From the NCBI GenBank assembly GCA_015680685.1, contig MNCI01007634.1, forward strand, positions 58,239 to 122,238: 64,000 nt of DNA, given 5' to 3'. This document shows, piece by piece, positions 45,471 through 58,705 of the stretch (positions are counted from its first letter, which is position 1; each line of letters starts with the position of its first letter). This DNA comes from Gnetum montanum. Its lineage: Eukaryota > Streptophyta > Gnetopsida > Gnetales > Gnetaceae. The translations under genes were made by a program, and so were the position numbers. The notes under the pieces were generated by a model. The model was not told the DNA's origin and made no database searches. It was given only the letters and a program-made list of their open reading frames with translations.

Positions 45471-46551
45471 TGTAGATTGAGAACATAGAATGAGGGTTGA
45501 ATAAGTTCCCCAAATTAAAATTTCACCTACCACAAAAACACACCAAATTTTATGTGGTTCCCCAACTTGGATACATCCACACTCAGAGGGTATAATTCAT
45601 GCACACCTTTGAACTTAGTTTCTCAAAAAATGTGGTTTGAAGGACATCACACCTATACAAGCTCTAAGCTCTAGTCTAGAGTGTTTCATCCCTATGAAAC
45701 CACTCAATCTTACAAGGTTCTAACAAGCTTAGAATGTGATTTTAAAGATCCTACAACCTTTACAAAATTAGGCTTGGCTCTGGAGTGTTTTGATGCTATA
45801 AAACAATTCAATCCTGTAAGTTCCCAACAAGCTCAATGTGGATGTCTTCTCATAAGAATTACATCAACCTCATAGGATTACAAGAAAGAGAGAAAGACAC
45901 AAGAAAATGATGTAACTAAGTTTACAAGTCTTGTACTTGAAGCTCACTACAACATATAATCATGCAAATGATGTTACACTAAAGAGCAAGAATACAATAG
46001 CTAAGAATATATAATGATTAATCTTTTGTAAATAGTACTTAATTTTCAAGTTTTTAATATCTTCTTATAGCCTAGGAGTTTTTAAAAACACCTAAGAATT
46101 CATGTAATGGCTACCAAATAGTTATTGTAGATTTCTACTTCAAAGTTGAGGCATCTACCTAACATTGGCCTTAATTCAAAAGAGATGCCTCATTGGAAAA
46201 TGGGACATCTTATATGGGACATCTACTAGTAGATGTCTACTCTTGGATGTAGATGTATACTATTTTTAGGAGATGTCCCCTAAACTTTTGAGCTTTATCT
46301 TTTGAGGCTTTCTCCTATAAGTTTTCCTTCTTGTTAGTCCATGGAGTATATTCATTTGATTTGTCTCCTTCGTTTTTGTCCATGCTCATCCATGCTCTTA
46401 TCTTGTTCATGTAGCCTTCATTTTGAAATTTCATTCTAGATCTTATTTCCTTGAATTCTCATCTCTCATTATGGAATTTTTGTGCATTTCCTACAAACAC
46501 ATTAACCACAACAAAAATTCTATGTTCTCCATTTTCCTTAAGGTTTTAACA
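45471..46551 (-). repeat. 5' LTR of element H
   Basis: 1081 bp; on the minus strand it starts TGTTAAAACCTTAAGG and ends CTCAATCTACA. The inner edge meets the PBS; the outer edge meets gag of element G. Its last 420 bp are repeated at 40803-41235. Confidence 0.75.
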
Positions 46552-47990
46552 TAGCAAAAGATCAACATTATGTGGTTTAATGTAAAGGATTTTGATGTTG
46601 ATGGTTGCTTAGTTGTTGTAGGGGCCTTGGGTTGGCTCCTTTTTTGCCCTTATGCAGTCTTGTTATCTTTGGTCATAGTGTCCATAGCTACATGGTTTTT
46701 TTTCCTCTTCTTGTCCTTCTTCATGTGTTGATTCTTGTATGCTACATAAGTAGGGTCATGGTTGGCCTTGACAACATCCTCTATGTTATTAGTTTGTGAG
46801 AAATCCTAGCTAAGAGACTATGTATCTAAATAGTATATTTTGGACTTGATCAAATCATTGACCATCCCTTGAAAATGGCCAAAAGTTGGATTTCAACTAT
46901 GGGCCTAGAAATTTTATTGAGTAGAGCATTCCACCATTGGATGAACTTTTGGATAGGTTCAAGAGGTCCCTATTTTATTTTAATTAGTTGGTCTAGGATG
47001 GTATTTGGTTTCAAGTTGTACTTGAAACAATTTACAAACTATGAAATCAAGTCTTCTAGTGAGGTGATGAATCCTCTAGGTAATGCATTGTGTCAGTTCA
47101 AGGCTATCCTAGTAAGGAACATAGGGAATACTCACATAATGGTATGAGGTCAAGCTTGTAGCAACAAACATTTAGAATAAAAGACGATGAGGTGAGTGTT
47201 GGGATCACCTCACCATTATACTTAGTAAATTGTGGTATGGAAATGCCTAGGGAAAGAGTAATCTACTAGATAATTAAACTAATGGAATCATCTTCATAAC
47301 AGTCCATAACCTTAATTATACATGAGTTTGAGGCCTTGAGCTTGTGTAGCTTTTCTATGATTTCTTGGATCATTTGAAAGGCCTGATCCAAGCCTTGAGG
47401 TGCCCTAACTAGTTGGGGACTTTGCAAAAAGGATTTTGGAATAAGTTGGAAGGCCTATGGTCTCATGATGGGCAATGGTAGTGATGGAAAAGGTTTAGTG
47501 ATCATTATTATAAGTGGGCTAAATAATGAGAAATAGGTCTATGTCAATATTTGGGGGTCAAAAGCGAAAAATGGTGTATGTGACACTTGAGCCACTAGGG
47601 GGCCTAGTGGAATGAAAAAGGGATGCAACATGGTGAACACCATGGGTGATGGCTATGCAAAGTAGGATATGTCACAAAGGTCATGAAGGAGAAAAGTGAG
47701 GTTGATTGAGACAAGAGTTGTGCCTAGTGGGTAGCAATGATGGGTGATGCCTCCAATGTGGAAGGATAGGCATGAGGAGAAGAGGGTTGAGGAACTAGCC
47801 CCAAATAGGATGTAAGAGAGGTTGAACTACATGCAATGGTTTTAGAAGCTAATTGTTGGAAAAGGCTCCCTATAAAGTTATCAATCTCTGGTTGGGCCTC
47901 AAACTCATCATGCTCTTCATGGTTGCCATCTAAGTTGACCTCCTCACTTAACTCATCCATATTAATCAATTAATCAAGCATACACATGTG
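46552..47990 (-). pseudogene. gag: gag fragment of element G
   Basis: The minus strand carries an acidic N terminus (MINMDELSEEVNLDGNHEEH, start at 47969) and then a capsid region (about 47300-46840) collinear with gag of D and F. The segment near 46620-46700 matches D at 36200-36290. It is cut by element H at 46552. Many stops. Its downstream half and the protease have been lost. Confidence 0.68.
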
Positions 47991-49268
47991 GATGTCAATT
48001 ATTCTTATTTTGACATAAGGGGAAGAGATGTGCTCCTTTCAGTTTCTATGGATTATCTCAAACTCAAGCTTGAATTCAGACTTTGCATGTGGGACTAACA
48101 AGCCAGCTTGGATTTTACCATATATAAGGTTATAATAATCTTCATTTATAATGGAAAAATTTCAGCTTTGGCTCCTTTATCTGAGTAATTATCTACTCTC
48201 AACAATAGTTGGGTCCTTGGGGTCATACATGCATATGGCATCTTGGTTTGAGGCCATGTTTGTTAAGTTGATGGATCATATGGTTGATTTTCTAAAAGGC
48301 ATTAACTAGGATATTTAATTTGGTTTTTAATTAAAATTTCCAACAAGTGGAACTACCCAATGTATAAATGATTTTGATTCTAAAAAGTGGTTAAAAATAC
48401 AACTATAGATGTTGTGTAGGTAACACTGATAGTGCTATGCACTACATTGGTAAAAATTCAAAACTTAATTAATTTGGAATTTAATAGATTTTAGAGTGAA
48501 AGTAGCAAAGGCTTGCACAACAACTAGTCACCAACAAAAATTGATCTAGAAATAATGTTAAAGGTAGTTTTTTCTTTCTTTGTAGTACATTTACATTACC
48601 CAACTTGCAATGAAAAATATATGCTAGCTTTGTAAGAAATACACTAGTTTTGTCTTTGAATGAAATGGATATGCTGGGCCTCCAGCAATAAACATGCTGG
48701 GTATGAAAAATGCAAGTTAATTTTGCCTTATCAAAAAAATATGCTAGTATATTTTTCTTTATGGAAACAATACATTGGTTTTTGTAGAAATATGGTGGTT
48801 TACCCAAATATGCACCAGGAAATATGGGAAAGATACGTTACTCTTGGTGAAAGAAGGTATGCTAGTTGTACTAGAACAAAATAATTGATTTTGAAAGATA
48901 TGCTAGGCTTGTAGGAGAATCCCAACAAAAAATTTGTAATGGCTACAAGTGGATGGTGACTGAAAGAAATACATTGGTCTTTGAAAAATCCAAAGGCCAA
49001 ATTTTAAAGAGTAAATATTGCAAGTTGCCCAAAAAAATATGTTGTCTTTCAAAAGTCTGCAACTGTTGTGAAATTTGCAAGAACATCCAAATTGACTACA
49101 ATAAATACACTAGGTAGAAATTGTAGGAGAATGGATGGTAGCATTAGTTTCTTGGTAGGTTTTCTTAGCAATATTCACAAGTTTTTATGTAAACTAAAGA
49201 AAGAAATAATTGTAACCAATAAGCAAATAAGGGTAGAGCAAGATTAGGTAAAAAACTTGGATGGAGAT
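47991..49268 (-). other. Leader of element G
   Basis: Non-coding DNA between gag and PBS, with repeated AATATGCTAG / ATACATTGGT words at 48600-48980. No gene seen. Confidence 0.5.
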
Positions 49269-49284
49269 CCTTCTTCTAGCACCA
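49269..49284 (-). other. Primer-binding site of element G
   Basis: The minus strand reads TGGTGCTAGAAGAAGG, identical to element D's site, 11 bases beyond the LTR7 end. Confidence 0.65.
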
Positions 49285-49295
49285 AAAACTATAGC

Positions 49296-50388
49296 TGTGA
49301 AAAAATTTGATGCTAAAAATTGAAGATCTCTAATGAAACAATTTGACCTTGGATCCCACAAGCCTAAAGAAAGGGATCCAAAGTACCATAGATAGTCTTG
49401 TCAATCATTCAGGACTTAAAAATTATAAAAATATTATGAATAAATTTATATAAAATATAAATATGATCTAAGAGAAATAGAGAAAATAAACTTGCATAAA
49501 GTAAATGAATTGCAAATTTATTAAAATAATAAAATATCATAGGTACAAAAGTTCAAGAAAAGAGTTATGTAGGAGATGCTTACAATCCTAGTAAAAACAA
49601 CAAAGTGTGTCTTGTAGTCAGCTTCATGATCTAGTTACTCCAAAGTTCACCTCCCAAAACTCTTCGTTGGTTCTTAGGTATAGATCTACTTCATTGGTAT
49701 TAAAATGGTGAGAGGTTATTGGACTTTTTATTGCTCTAGAATGCTCTAAGAATCTATATGCTTAACTAAATGCAAATTTGCCAAAAATTCCTTTCAATGT
49801 GTTCAATCTTAGTTTAAATAAGTCATTTGCATATGATTTGATGCTACAAATTTTCTACCATGATTGCTGATAGATTGCTACAAATTTTTGATGCTCTAGG
49901 CCATCAAACTTAATGTAGTTTTTCAATTTTAACATCTTTGATACATGAATGCCATTAAAAATAATTTAGGTTCCATAAAAGGTATTCTAGCTTCAAAAGA
50001 TATGTTGGCTTCACCAAAAGTACATTGGCCTTAGCAAAGATATGCTAGGTTCCATAGAAAATACACTAGCCTTACCATGAAAATCAAATCCCAATAATTC
50101 GAGCGTATTAGTTGCTTTGACCAACATAAAAACCATGAAAAACAAAAATTTAGGGATTCCCAAGGCATTTTTAGCCTTCCCTAGCCGAGGTACATACATG
50201 ACATAACTTTTTCCACTTGGGAAGTAAGGCAATAACAACTTATGAGGCATTTTTTAGCCTCAATAAGTTAAAGTATGTGGGAATGTAGCCTATGAACTAC
50301 TAACTTCAAATTTTATAATAAGATCATGCCTCATGTTCAGTGTTGAAGGTTATGAGTTGCAACATGAATTTTCTTAGTGGTGTTTCCA
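49296..50388 (-). repeat. LTR7: 5' LTR of element G
   Basis: On the minus strand it starts GGAAACACCACTAAG (TG decayed) and ends AATTTTTTCACA. It aligns with LTR6 at both ends: the ACTTGGGAA..GAGGCATTTTT block (50215-50255 versus 15740-15782) and the block near 49330. PBS and gag follow on the minus strand. Confidence 0.65.
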
Positions 50389-53300
50389 TGCTAGTATGAC
50401 TTCTAATATATTCATATAAATACCTCTAATCAAGCATCCAAATGTTTCTTTAGGATACATGTATATAATTATAACATGTCCTTTTATTAAGGATCTTTTT
50501 ATAATAATTACACCTCCTTACTATAGAACAACACCATTTGGAAATGGGGATATCATAAACTATACACCTTAGCTTTCATCCATCCTTAAATGAGTCCACA
50601 TAAGGAACTTTCTTAATGCTACAGTACTTAGATTTATTATTTTTTCTAATGTAATTTAGTAATTTTCTTCTCAATTTGAAATGGAAATATAAATGAGAAG
50701 AATGTTAAAGGAAAATAAATATATCATCATATCAAGAACCTATATTAATTTTCCTAGAAATCATAAAAGATGAATTAAAGGTCTACCAATCATCAATTAG
50801 AAGTCCTAAATTAAGTTACATTATGCACATTTCATATCTCTGGTTATACAAGTGTAGGTAGGATAAATTTTTATTCTTAACTATTATTACCAAAAATATT
50901 TACTTGCCTAATTTTAAAATATACAAATTAAATAAAGAATTAAAAAATAAGAAAAGAAAAATAATATGGATTAAAAAAAATTTCCTGATTTTTTTCTCTT
51001 TATTATGATCAAGGATGTAGTCATAGTTTAACTATGATGAAAATATGATTGAAAAACCACATTTTAGATTATGAGACTTGATGTTGCTTTTTTAACTTCT
51101 TTCTTAAAAATTAACCTTAGTGATTTTGTAAGTTAGAAGACATTTACCAGCATCCATATTTGTGTTCACATAAATGATAAACTAAGGATCTTTATAATTT
51201 TTGGACATTAATAATCATGCCTATCTAATGATCATAGTATGTATGTTAAACATTTCTCTTAATTGGTCAAAGTTTTTATTAGCACATTGTAAGTTGTAAC
51301 CTTCATATATATTATTGAATTATTGTAACATCCTCCTTCCTAGACTTAGGTTGGAGATCATTATGTTAGCTAAAACCCATAAAGAAATGATTGGGCATGG
51401 CAAGGAACAAGGAAACAAAGGAACCTAGTGTGAAGCCATGACCCAAGAAAAAGAAAAAGACTCAATAGTAGAAGAAATGAAATGCATAAATATAAAATCA
51501 CATAAAACATAAATATATACAAGAAATAGATAAGCATAAACAATAAAACTAAATCTCCATAACATAATTATAAAATAACATGATATAAAAGATCCAACCA
51601 CACAAATGTACATATACCAAAAGTTAGGAAATAAGATATAATGTCTAGTATAAAAGCTAAAATACTAAATACATAAAATAGCCAAATATTAAACTAAAAA
51701 CATAACATTATTAATCTCATATCCTCATATCAACTAATCTAGGAACTTCCATATCCTTCCAATCAATTAACATAAAAATAAAAAGGGTTATCAATATAAA
51801 ATAGAGTGAGAAATCATTGCAACATCTCCAATCACTGAATGGAAAAATCTCATGAGAGTTAGAAGGAGCATGGCTAACCTATAAAATATTTTAGCTCAAA
51901 ATCTTAACAATCATACAAATGAACAACCAAATATTCATCCAACATGCAAAACCGAAACAAGATTTTCCTAGTCCAACCATCACCATCATAAGGAGGCTAG
52001 CACTGATCACTCCCAATAGCAAATGTGTGTCATGTTACCATGTATACTTTCCATATGCCAAAATGTATACATATCAAAATTAAATTACTAAGAACTTGGA
52101 TTTATTATTAGCCTCAATGAACTTGGGGCATCATCTAGGACATCACCTTTAAGGTTTATAAACATGTTGGTGCTAGAGTGATCTCTTAAGACATCTCCTT
52201 TAATGTATTAGAGGTACAACACAAAAGGACCAATGAGCCATGGAATCATCCTTTCATGTAGGATGTGGCTTCCCATGAAAGCCATACTCATGCATCTTGA
52301 CATGGGTCAGTCATTTAACCATCTTTAGAGAGTTCATATATAACCAGCCATATAAACTTGGTACTAGATTCAACATCTAAACAACCAACAAAAATACAAC
52401 TATGGAAAACCAAACTGATGGTGCAAGCAACAACCAAAATAAAGAAATCCATCTCATTAAAGAGATTCATCAAACCAAGGGATCCTTACAAGGATACCAA
52501 TCTAAAGAATAGAATAACACCTTGAAACCTAAACTAATCTAATTGAATTTCATCATCAAATGAAGAATCAAAATCATCATCCAAAGAGATCTCGTAAATT
52601 CCAAATAGTAACCCATGATGCCAATTAATCCAAGAAGAGGAATCCTTAACCATAACTTTAAAATTATTTGATTAAGCCACAATTTAAAACTCCTACTCAC
52701 CAATAACTAACAATCATATATGAATCAATACTCAAACCATGAACCATTGTACCAAGAAGGATGGATTAGGACTCAAAATATTAATGTAAAGATTCATGAA
52801 ATAAATTCATGAAAGAATGCAATTAATAATGATTTGGGAGATCAAAAGGCAAGATAAAAATCCTAATTAATCATTAGAGAATAGCACAATTAAACAATAT
52901 TTAGATCAAGTAATACCCATTCAAGCCATAAAAACATCAAACATTTGAAGAACAAAAGTGAACATAATCAATTCAATCAAATGTAATAACAAACCTAACT
53001 TTACAAATCAAACATAATTCAAAAGGAAATTAGACCAAGAGGTACTAATAAAAGATCAAAAAACATAGTAATACTAAGATACTATCTAAATCATGTTATA
53101 AATAACTAAGATTGTATTTTACAATTGGGTTTCAAGAACTCTATTAAATCAAAAATCAAGTCTAGAGTTGAAACATCACCTAAAGGTATAAAAATAGATA
53201 AATTTATTATAATTCCACCATTCTTATGAAGTTCCTAATGATTCCATATCCCTAAAAAATTAATATCTATACCTATTCTTTGTTAAAAATTTAGGAAAAA

Positions 53301-53578
53301 ATTTATCATAAGTATAGAATTATAGAACCATTAATCTAGGCTTTGAGAATCAAGTTGAAACAAAAATAGAAACAATAGATAATAGAAAATAGACTATAGA
53401 TCTATGATGAAAATTTATTTTCCTATGATTCTAGAACTATTTAAATGATAAAAAATAACCTAACTACAAATAATTTTTAATAGAAATATCTAGTATGGTT
53501 TAGAAGATATGGATCAACAAAAATTATGAAATTATGGATGGTGTAAAAAGAAAAATTAACAACTTTATGAAAAAATGT
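50389..53578 (-). mobile_element. Element J: very AT-rich, decayed; one PPT/LTR junction
   Basis: I cannot translate anything convincing in this 3.2-kb stretch. The minus strand at 51345-51331 reads GTCTAGGAAGGAGGA followed by TGTTACAATAATTC, the form of a PPT and LTR start seen in many plant gypsy elements, so 51330 downward may be a 3' LTR. I did not find the matching 5' LTR. It could also be plain intergenic DNA. Confidence 0.35.
51331..51345 (-). other. Candidate PPT of element J
   Basis: The minus strand has GTCTAGGAAGGAGGA directly before TGTTACA. Purine content and position suggest a PPT; no second LTR was found to confirm it. Confidence 0.4.
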
Positions 53579-54876
53579 TGCGACTGGAGAATTCAATCAC
53601 TGGAAAAAATTGAAGGAGATCCATTACACAATATTTTCTCAACCCATGAATCCCCAGGGCCTCTACAAAAAAATGGGATTCATGATGCCATGGATGTTCC
53701 AATAGATCAACCAAGGACTTGGGAAGTTTGCAAAATGATGTAGTAACAAATCGAAATAATGCACAAAAAATAAACAAATATATATCTTGCACAAAAAACC
53801 AAAAACTTAAAATTTTATTGAGAAAAAATAAATAATAAGTTAGAGAGATGTATATAAATGGTGCTTGAATGGGCAATAAGGTGGGGTTCACTTGGATTGA
53901 GGTGCAAGATCAGTTAAAGTCGATGTGGTCAACTCCACGATCGAAATGTCCTGCCAATCTTGATGCTATCAGACATCCAATGCTATCATCTCAAATCTAC
54001 AACATTGGCTATTGCTAGGGGGTGAGAAAATTGGAAACTTTCAATGCCAGATTACTCCACATTGGGGTTTGGAAATCCTAGAAGTGTAGTGTTGATACCA
54101 AAAATTCACAAATCTCAAAGTGATGATGCTTTCACATTGGAATTCAAGAGGATGCAAACATGAGAGATTGCAAGAACACATGAGTGCTTGAAAATGGCCC
54201 AAGTGTGGAATTATTTCTTAAAAAACATGTCTATGCTTAATGTATTCAAATGATAAAAGTATGTGTAACCTTCTTAAAATTTGCTAAACTAGTAAATGGT
54301 ATTTAAGGCTAGTTTTTATAGGTTTTGGGCCATGAATGGGGCTAAAAAATGGCTATGATTGGCTACAAACTGGATATAAAATGGCTACAAATTGGCTAAA
54401 ATTGTTGCACATTTCTACCTCGTTTAGGTGACATGGGTGCCCAAATTTGGGGGGTTACTATACATAGTAAGTGCCTTCCCCCATGGTCATTTCATTTACT
54501 ATAAATAGTAACTAGGGCACACCTTCCACACAAGAGATGAATCTTCCATGTTGAGCTCTCTACCATGTTTACTAAAGTGGTTGGTAAATGTTGAAGTGCA
54601 TGATGTGATGAATTTTTGCTTCTATGGCTTCCACACTGGGGGATGCAATTTTCAATGCTAGGGGTGAAGACTTCACATTAAGGGGAAACTTCCACATTGA
54701 TGAGGGAATGTTTCTAGGTTGTGCATGTAGCCTCCACACTAAAGGAAGAAAGTTTCCAAAACCCCCTTCCTTCCACACTAGATTTTGGTGAGATTTATCT
54801 CCTTGCATGTGTTTCTAGCATAGAAAAGTGTATACCCTCCATAAAACCCATCAAATTACCTTTTTGACATTCCAAA
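53579..54876 (-). repeat. LTR8: truncated 3' LTR of element I
   Basis: It matches LTR6 from its 3' edge (TGCGACTGGAGAATTC) through the AATCCCCAGGGCCTCTAC block to ATTCCAAAAGG, then stops. About 235 bp at the U3 side, including TGAAACACC, are missing. It joins directly to integrase sequence of element I at 54877, so U3, PPT and array 2 were deleted. Confidence 0.65.
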
Positions 54877-55960
54877 AGGCTACTTGGAGTAATGGTACTT
54901 GCAATTCAAGAGGTAAGATAGCTTCAAAATCATAAACTAGACTATAAGGGATCATACCAATTATCATGTGATAGGTCATTTTGTAGATCCATAGTGCATC
55001 GACAAGCCACTCATACCACTTGCATTTGCTATTATTGAGCATATTTTTAAGTAAGTTGATGATGTTGTTATTGCTTACTTTCACTTGTCCATTGGCTTGA
55101 GGGTAATGACACTTGCAATTCAAGAGGCTACTCAAAGTAATGGCACATGCAATTCAAGAGGTAAGATAACTTCAAAATCATTGATGAAGTTGGTCAAGGC
55201 TACTCGGAATAATGACACTTGCAATTCAAGAGGTAAGATAGCTTCAAAATCATAAACTAGACTATAAGGGATCATACTAATTATCATGCGATAGGTCATT
55301 TTGTAGATCCATAATGCATTGACAAGCCACTCATACCACTTGCATTTACTATTATTGAGCATCTTTTTAAGTAAGTTTATGATGTTGTTATTGCTTACTT
55401 TCACTTGTCCATTGGCTTGAGGGTAATCTAGTGACAAGAAAGAATGCTTAATGTCAAAATTGTGATAGAAATCTTTCATTTTATGGCTACTAAATTATGG
55501 TCTATTATCTATAACTATGGTCATGGGTATGCCAAAATAGGCTACAATGTTATTTAGAATGAATTTACAAACTTTTTTAGATGTAGTCTTCCTTAGGGAA
55601 ACAACCTCAACCCATTTTGTAAAGTATTTGGTTATGGTGATGATGAAGTTATGCCCTATAGAAGACTTAGGAATTATGAGCCCTAATGATATCCAACCCC
55701 CATCATTGAAATGACCATGTTATCTGAGTGGTATGTAACTTAGTCAGTGAAACATGTATAAGGTTGCTATATCGTTGGCATGTGTCACACTGCTTAGTCT
55801 TCTATAGGTAGTCATTTTTCATATGGAATTAGTAATAGCCTAGCCATATAATTTTAGAAACCATGACTCTAGGTCCTATATGTACTTCATGAACAACATT
55901 GTGAACCTCCTCTAGGGCTATTCTAGCTTTGGATTTACCTAAGCACTTTAGGAGTATGCC
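54877..55960 (-). pseudogene. IN: Integrase of element I, with local duplication
   Basis: Minus-strand order: H2C2 remnant (about 55900-55780), core with FIITITKYFTKWVEVVSLRK, YFGIPMTIVIDNRP and YPQANGQVKVSNNN (the catalytic Glu position is Val), then FEAILPLELQV. The segment from YPQANGQ to LPLELQV occurs twice (55430-55200 and 55110-54890), with two extra short copies between. The word ACTTGCAATTCAAGAGG or a close variant recurs near 54899, 55108, 55149 and 55212. Stops are present. Confidence 0.75.
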
Positions 55961-58194
55961 ATCATAGGATCATCGACAAAAATCTGTTATTACCCATGAT
56001 GACATACTACTTCAATTGCTTACATACAATGTTCTTTTGAGTAGTAGTTAAGGCTTGTGAGGATTCACCATGCATAAGTGAAAATTGGATGTCATCATTT
56101 CACTTCTTAGTAGGAGTAGTATGTGAAACACCACAAAATTTTGAGCTTAGTACTTCTCCAACAAGAATCGAGCTAAGTCATAATGTTCCCCAGCATGACT
56201 AAAGCTTAAGAGCCCCACAGAAAGCTTCAAATAGATTCGAACTCAACGGGCAACAGTTCCCTAGGATCCACCGACAACCACGGCAACATCTGCTATCAAA
56301 AATGGCAACTTCAGAGCTCAAAATACATAGTTTTCACTAAGTATGCATTCTCAGCGTATACACCCAGCGTATACACCCAAGTACGCATTCACAGCGTATA
56401 CCCCCAGCGTATACGCCCAACATTCACAATGTATACGCCCGGCATGCAATCCCTGAAGATGGCATGGAAACATCACTTCAAAGCAAGATTTGATACAAGG
56501 CATAAACTCGTGCGAACAAAGCGATCATTAGGTGTCTACGTCATGGAATTTGGGGTCCACACGCTGAGCATGTACATCCTGCACCCCCAGCGTATACGCC
56601 AAGCATGCATCCACAATGTATATGCCCAATGTATATGCCCAACAGCCATAGCATATATGCCCAAGATTGCATCCATAGCAGATACAGTGTATACGCACAG
56701 CGTATACGCCCAGAGTCTATGCCCACCAGATACAACACATACGCCTAGCAGATGCAGCACATTGTACACTTGTAACATTTCATTCTTTTGCACCCGGTCA
56801 ATGCACCACGTGTCACCCAACCCCAGTCTAACGTCTAAACCTGTGTAAAAACCTTAATTTTTCATTAGATTAGGGTTGGCAATTTTGAGCAAATCAAAGA
56901 GAAAAACAGAGACGCTAAGAACCAAAGTAAGAACCCTGTACGCTGGACCTCGACCCTGCACACTGAGCATACAACCTCTACGCTATGCCTGCAGATTGAA
57001 CTAGCAGTCATCCCTGAATCCACCAGGGCTATTCGTCCGCCTTGTGTCAAAGCCACAACTGCGTTAGACCGGTGCATTGTAACTCTCATTTCGCAATAAC
57101 ATTGCTACATTTCTTTACTACAATTTGCTACAGTTTTCGATTCATTGTTTCATGTTTACTGTTTACGCTCTTGTACGTTTATGCTACATTTACATCAGTT
57201 ACACCATTTATGCTCCGTTTTATATTAGTTACGTCGTTTACATATAACCCAGCGTATAGCACTTCGGTGTACGTTCGGGGAAATCCTTGCCTAATCCGTG
57301 TGCAGATCACTCAAGGTACTCTACCTTCATTAATTCCAACTTACCCTCAAGAGAAGGTAGGGTCTTCTATGTGTGTCCGGAAATCTCCAGGTTTCTGTTT
57401 CCTTCTAGCCGGAGACCAACGATTTCAGACAGTACAGTATGCATGATAGCCACAAAGGCATTCTTAATGTTCTACATGATGGGAATAACATAGTTCATTG
57501 TTAATGTGGATAACTTACTAAACACATCTGGTGTCACACTAATGGCTAACTTTGCAATTACATTAGCTATGGCATTCTCATTTTAGGGTATGTGTTGGAT
57601 ATCAACATCTATAAAGTGTTGTAGCAATTGCTTTCCTAGGTTGTAGTATGGCTATATGTGTTTGACTTTACATGCATAGACTTTGGTTACTTGGTTAACC
57701 ATGAGTTATCAATCACCTTTGATTACTAAGCATCTAATTCCTAGGTCATGAACTACTATCATCCCTTTGATCAAACCCTCATACTCCACTATGTTGTTGG
57801 TATAGGGGAACTCAAAACAATAGGTGAAGGGTTGGATTTCACCATATGGGAATGTTATGATGGCAACAGCATTGTCCCCATAGGTAGTTGAAACTCCATC
57901 AAAGTACATTACTACCTCATAACCCTTAGGTACTTGGCTAACAATGTTAATATGCTCATCAAGGAACATAGGATCTATGGCTGCTTGGTCATAAATAGGT
58001 GAAATTGTGAGTTATATGACTATAGCTTAACCTTTTGTTAAGGATTGAGAGATGTAATGAAGGTCAAACTTTGCAATTATGGCTTTCCATAAAGCTATAT
58101 GGATACTTTCATAAATGTTGGTTGTTATGACTCTATGCATGTTATCTTTGTAATTAACATTAACTTGGCTCCTAAAGAGGCAGTGTATTCACTT
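55961..58194 (-). pseudogene. RH: RNase H and linker of element I, interrupted by a solo LTR
   Basis: The minus strand from 58194 carries the RT-RNase H connection, then VVMYFDGVSTTYGDNAVAII (Asp), TNNIVEYEGLIKGMIVVHDLG (Glu) and CLVIKGD (Asp) at 57969-57709, then AIANVIAKLAI near 57560. The solo LTR (56124-57436) separates this from the linker at 56123-55961. The three acidic residues are kept, but stops break the frame. Confidence 0.75.
56124..57436 (+). repeat. Solo LTR (LTR3) with perfect target-site duplication
   Basis: 1313 bp starting TGAAACACCACAAAATT and ending ACAGTACA, flanked by GTATG at 56119-56123 and GTATG at 57437-57441. No PPT or PBS adjoins it. It belongs to the family of LTR1 and LTR2. 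The U3 palindromic array (GCGTATACGCC-type words) is at 56340-56760, and the GGTGCATTGTA word is near 57072. It most likely arose by LTR-LTR recombination of a complete element inserted into element I. Confidence 0.92.
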
Positions 58195-58705
58195 NGATGA
58201 TATAGCTATTAAGTCCAAAATGGTCAGTGATCATGCTAATGACCTAGATATTGTGCTTAAACAATTCTTGAAGTATGAGCTTACACTCAATCTTAAGAAA
58301 TGTATCTTCGGTGTCAAGACTAGTAAGATGCTTGGATTTGTAGTATTTGAAGTAGGGATACGTGTCAATCCTGATATGTTTAAGGTCATATCCAAATTAG
58401 TAGTGCCTGCCAACCTTAAGGAGCTTCAAGGATTACAAGGTAGATTGTAGTTTATTTGTAGGTTTATCACTAGGCTTACAGATAAATTATAGCCCATGCA
58501 ACACTTTCTTAAGAAAGGGGTTTGTTATGAGTGGTTGGATTAATGCTAATAGGTCTTTAAAAACCTTAATCAAGAGTTGGCACAACTATCGATAGTCTAT
58601 CCTCTACAAGAGAGTAAAGCATTTTACATCTACCTTACCATCTTCAACATGTCCATTGCCTCTATACTTTGTCAAAAATGTGATGATGAAGCAAAGATGC
58701 TAGTN
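58195..58705 (+). pseudogene. RT: RT palm/thumb segment in inverted orientation between two Ns
   Basis: Bounded by single Ns at 58195 and 58705, this plus-strand frame reads DDIAIKSKMVSDHANDLDI, LNLKKCIFGVKTSKMLGFV and later QHFLKKG, collinear with D's RT thumb (25080-24700). Flanking RNase H (57709-58194) and RT fingers (58706-59103) are on the minus strand. The segment is what is missing between them, but reversed, so a flipped contig in the assembly is the simplest reading. Confidence 0.8.

Larger units (their letters stand above)
40803..46551 (-). mobile_element. Element H: non-autonomous Ty1/copia-like element
   Basis: The right end carries a full 1081-bp LTR, the left end a truncated copy of the same LTR (about 40803-41235). 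Between them on the minus strand lie PBS, copia-type gag, an extra ORF and a PPT. I find no protease, integrase, RT or RNase H. It interrupts gag of element G at about 46552. The left LTR has lost its 3' part together with the adjacent G sequence. Confidence 0.7.

Noticed and set aside
56429-56848. Open frame of 139 codons on the plus strand
   Set aside because: It lies inside U3 of the solo LTR and is produced by the GTATACGCC repeats; no frame is kept in LTR1 or LTR2.
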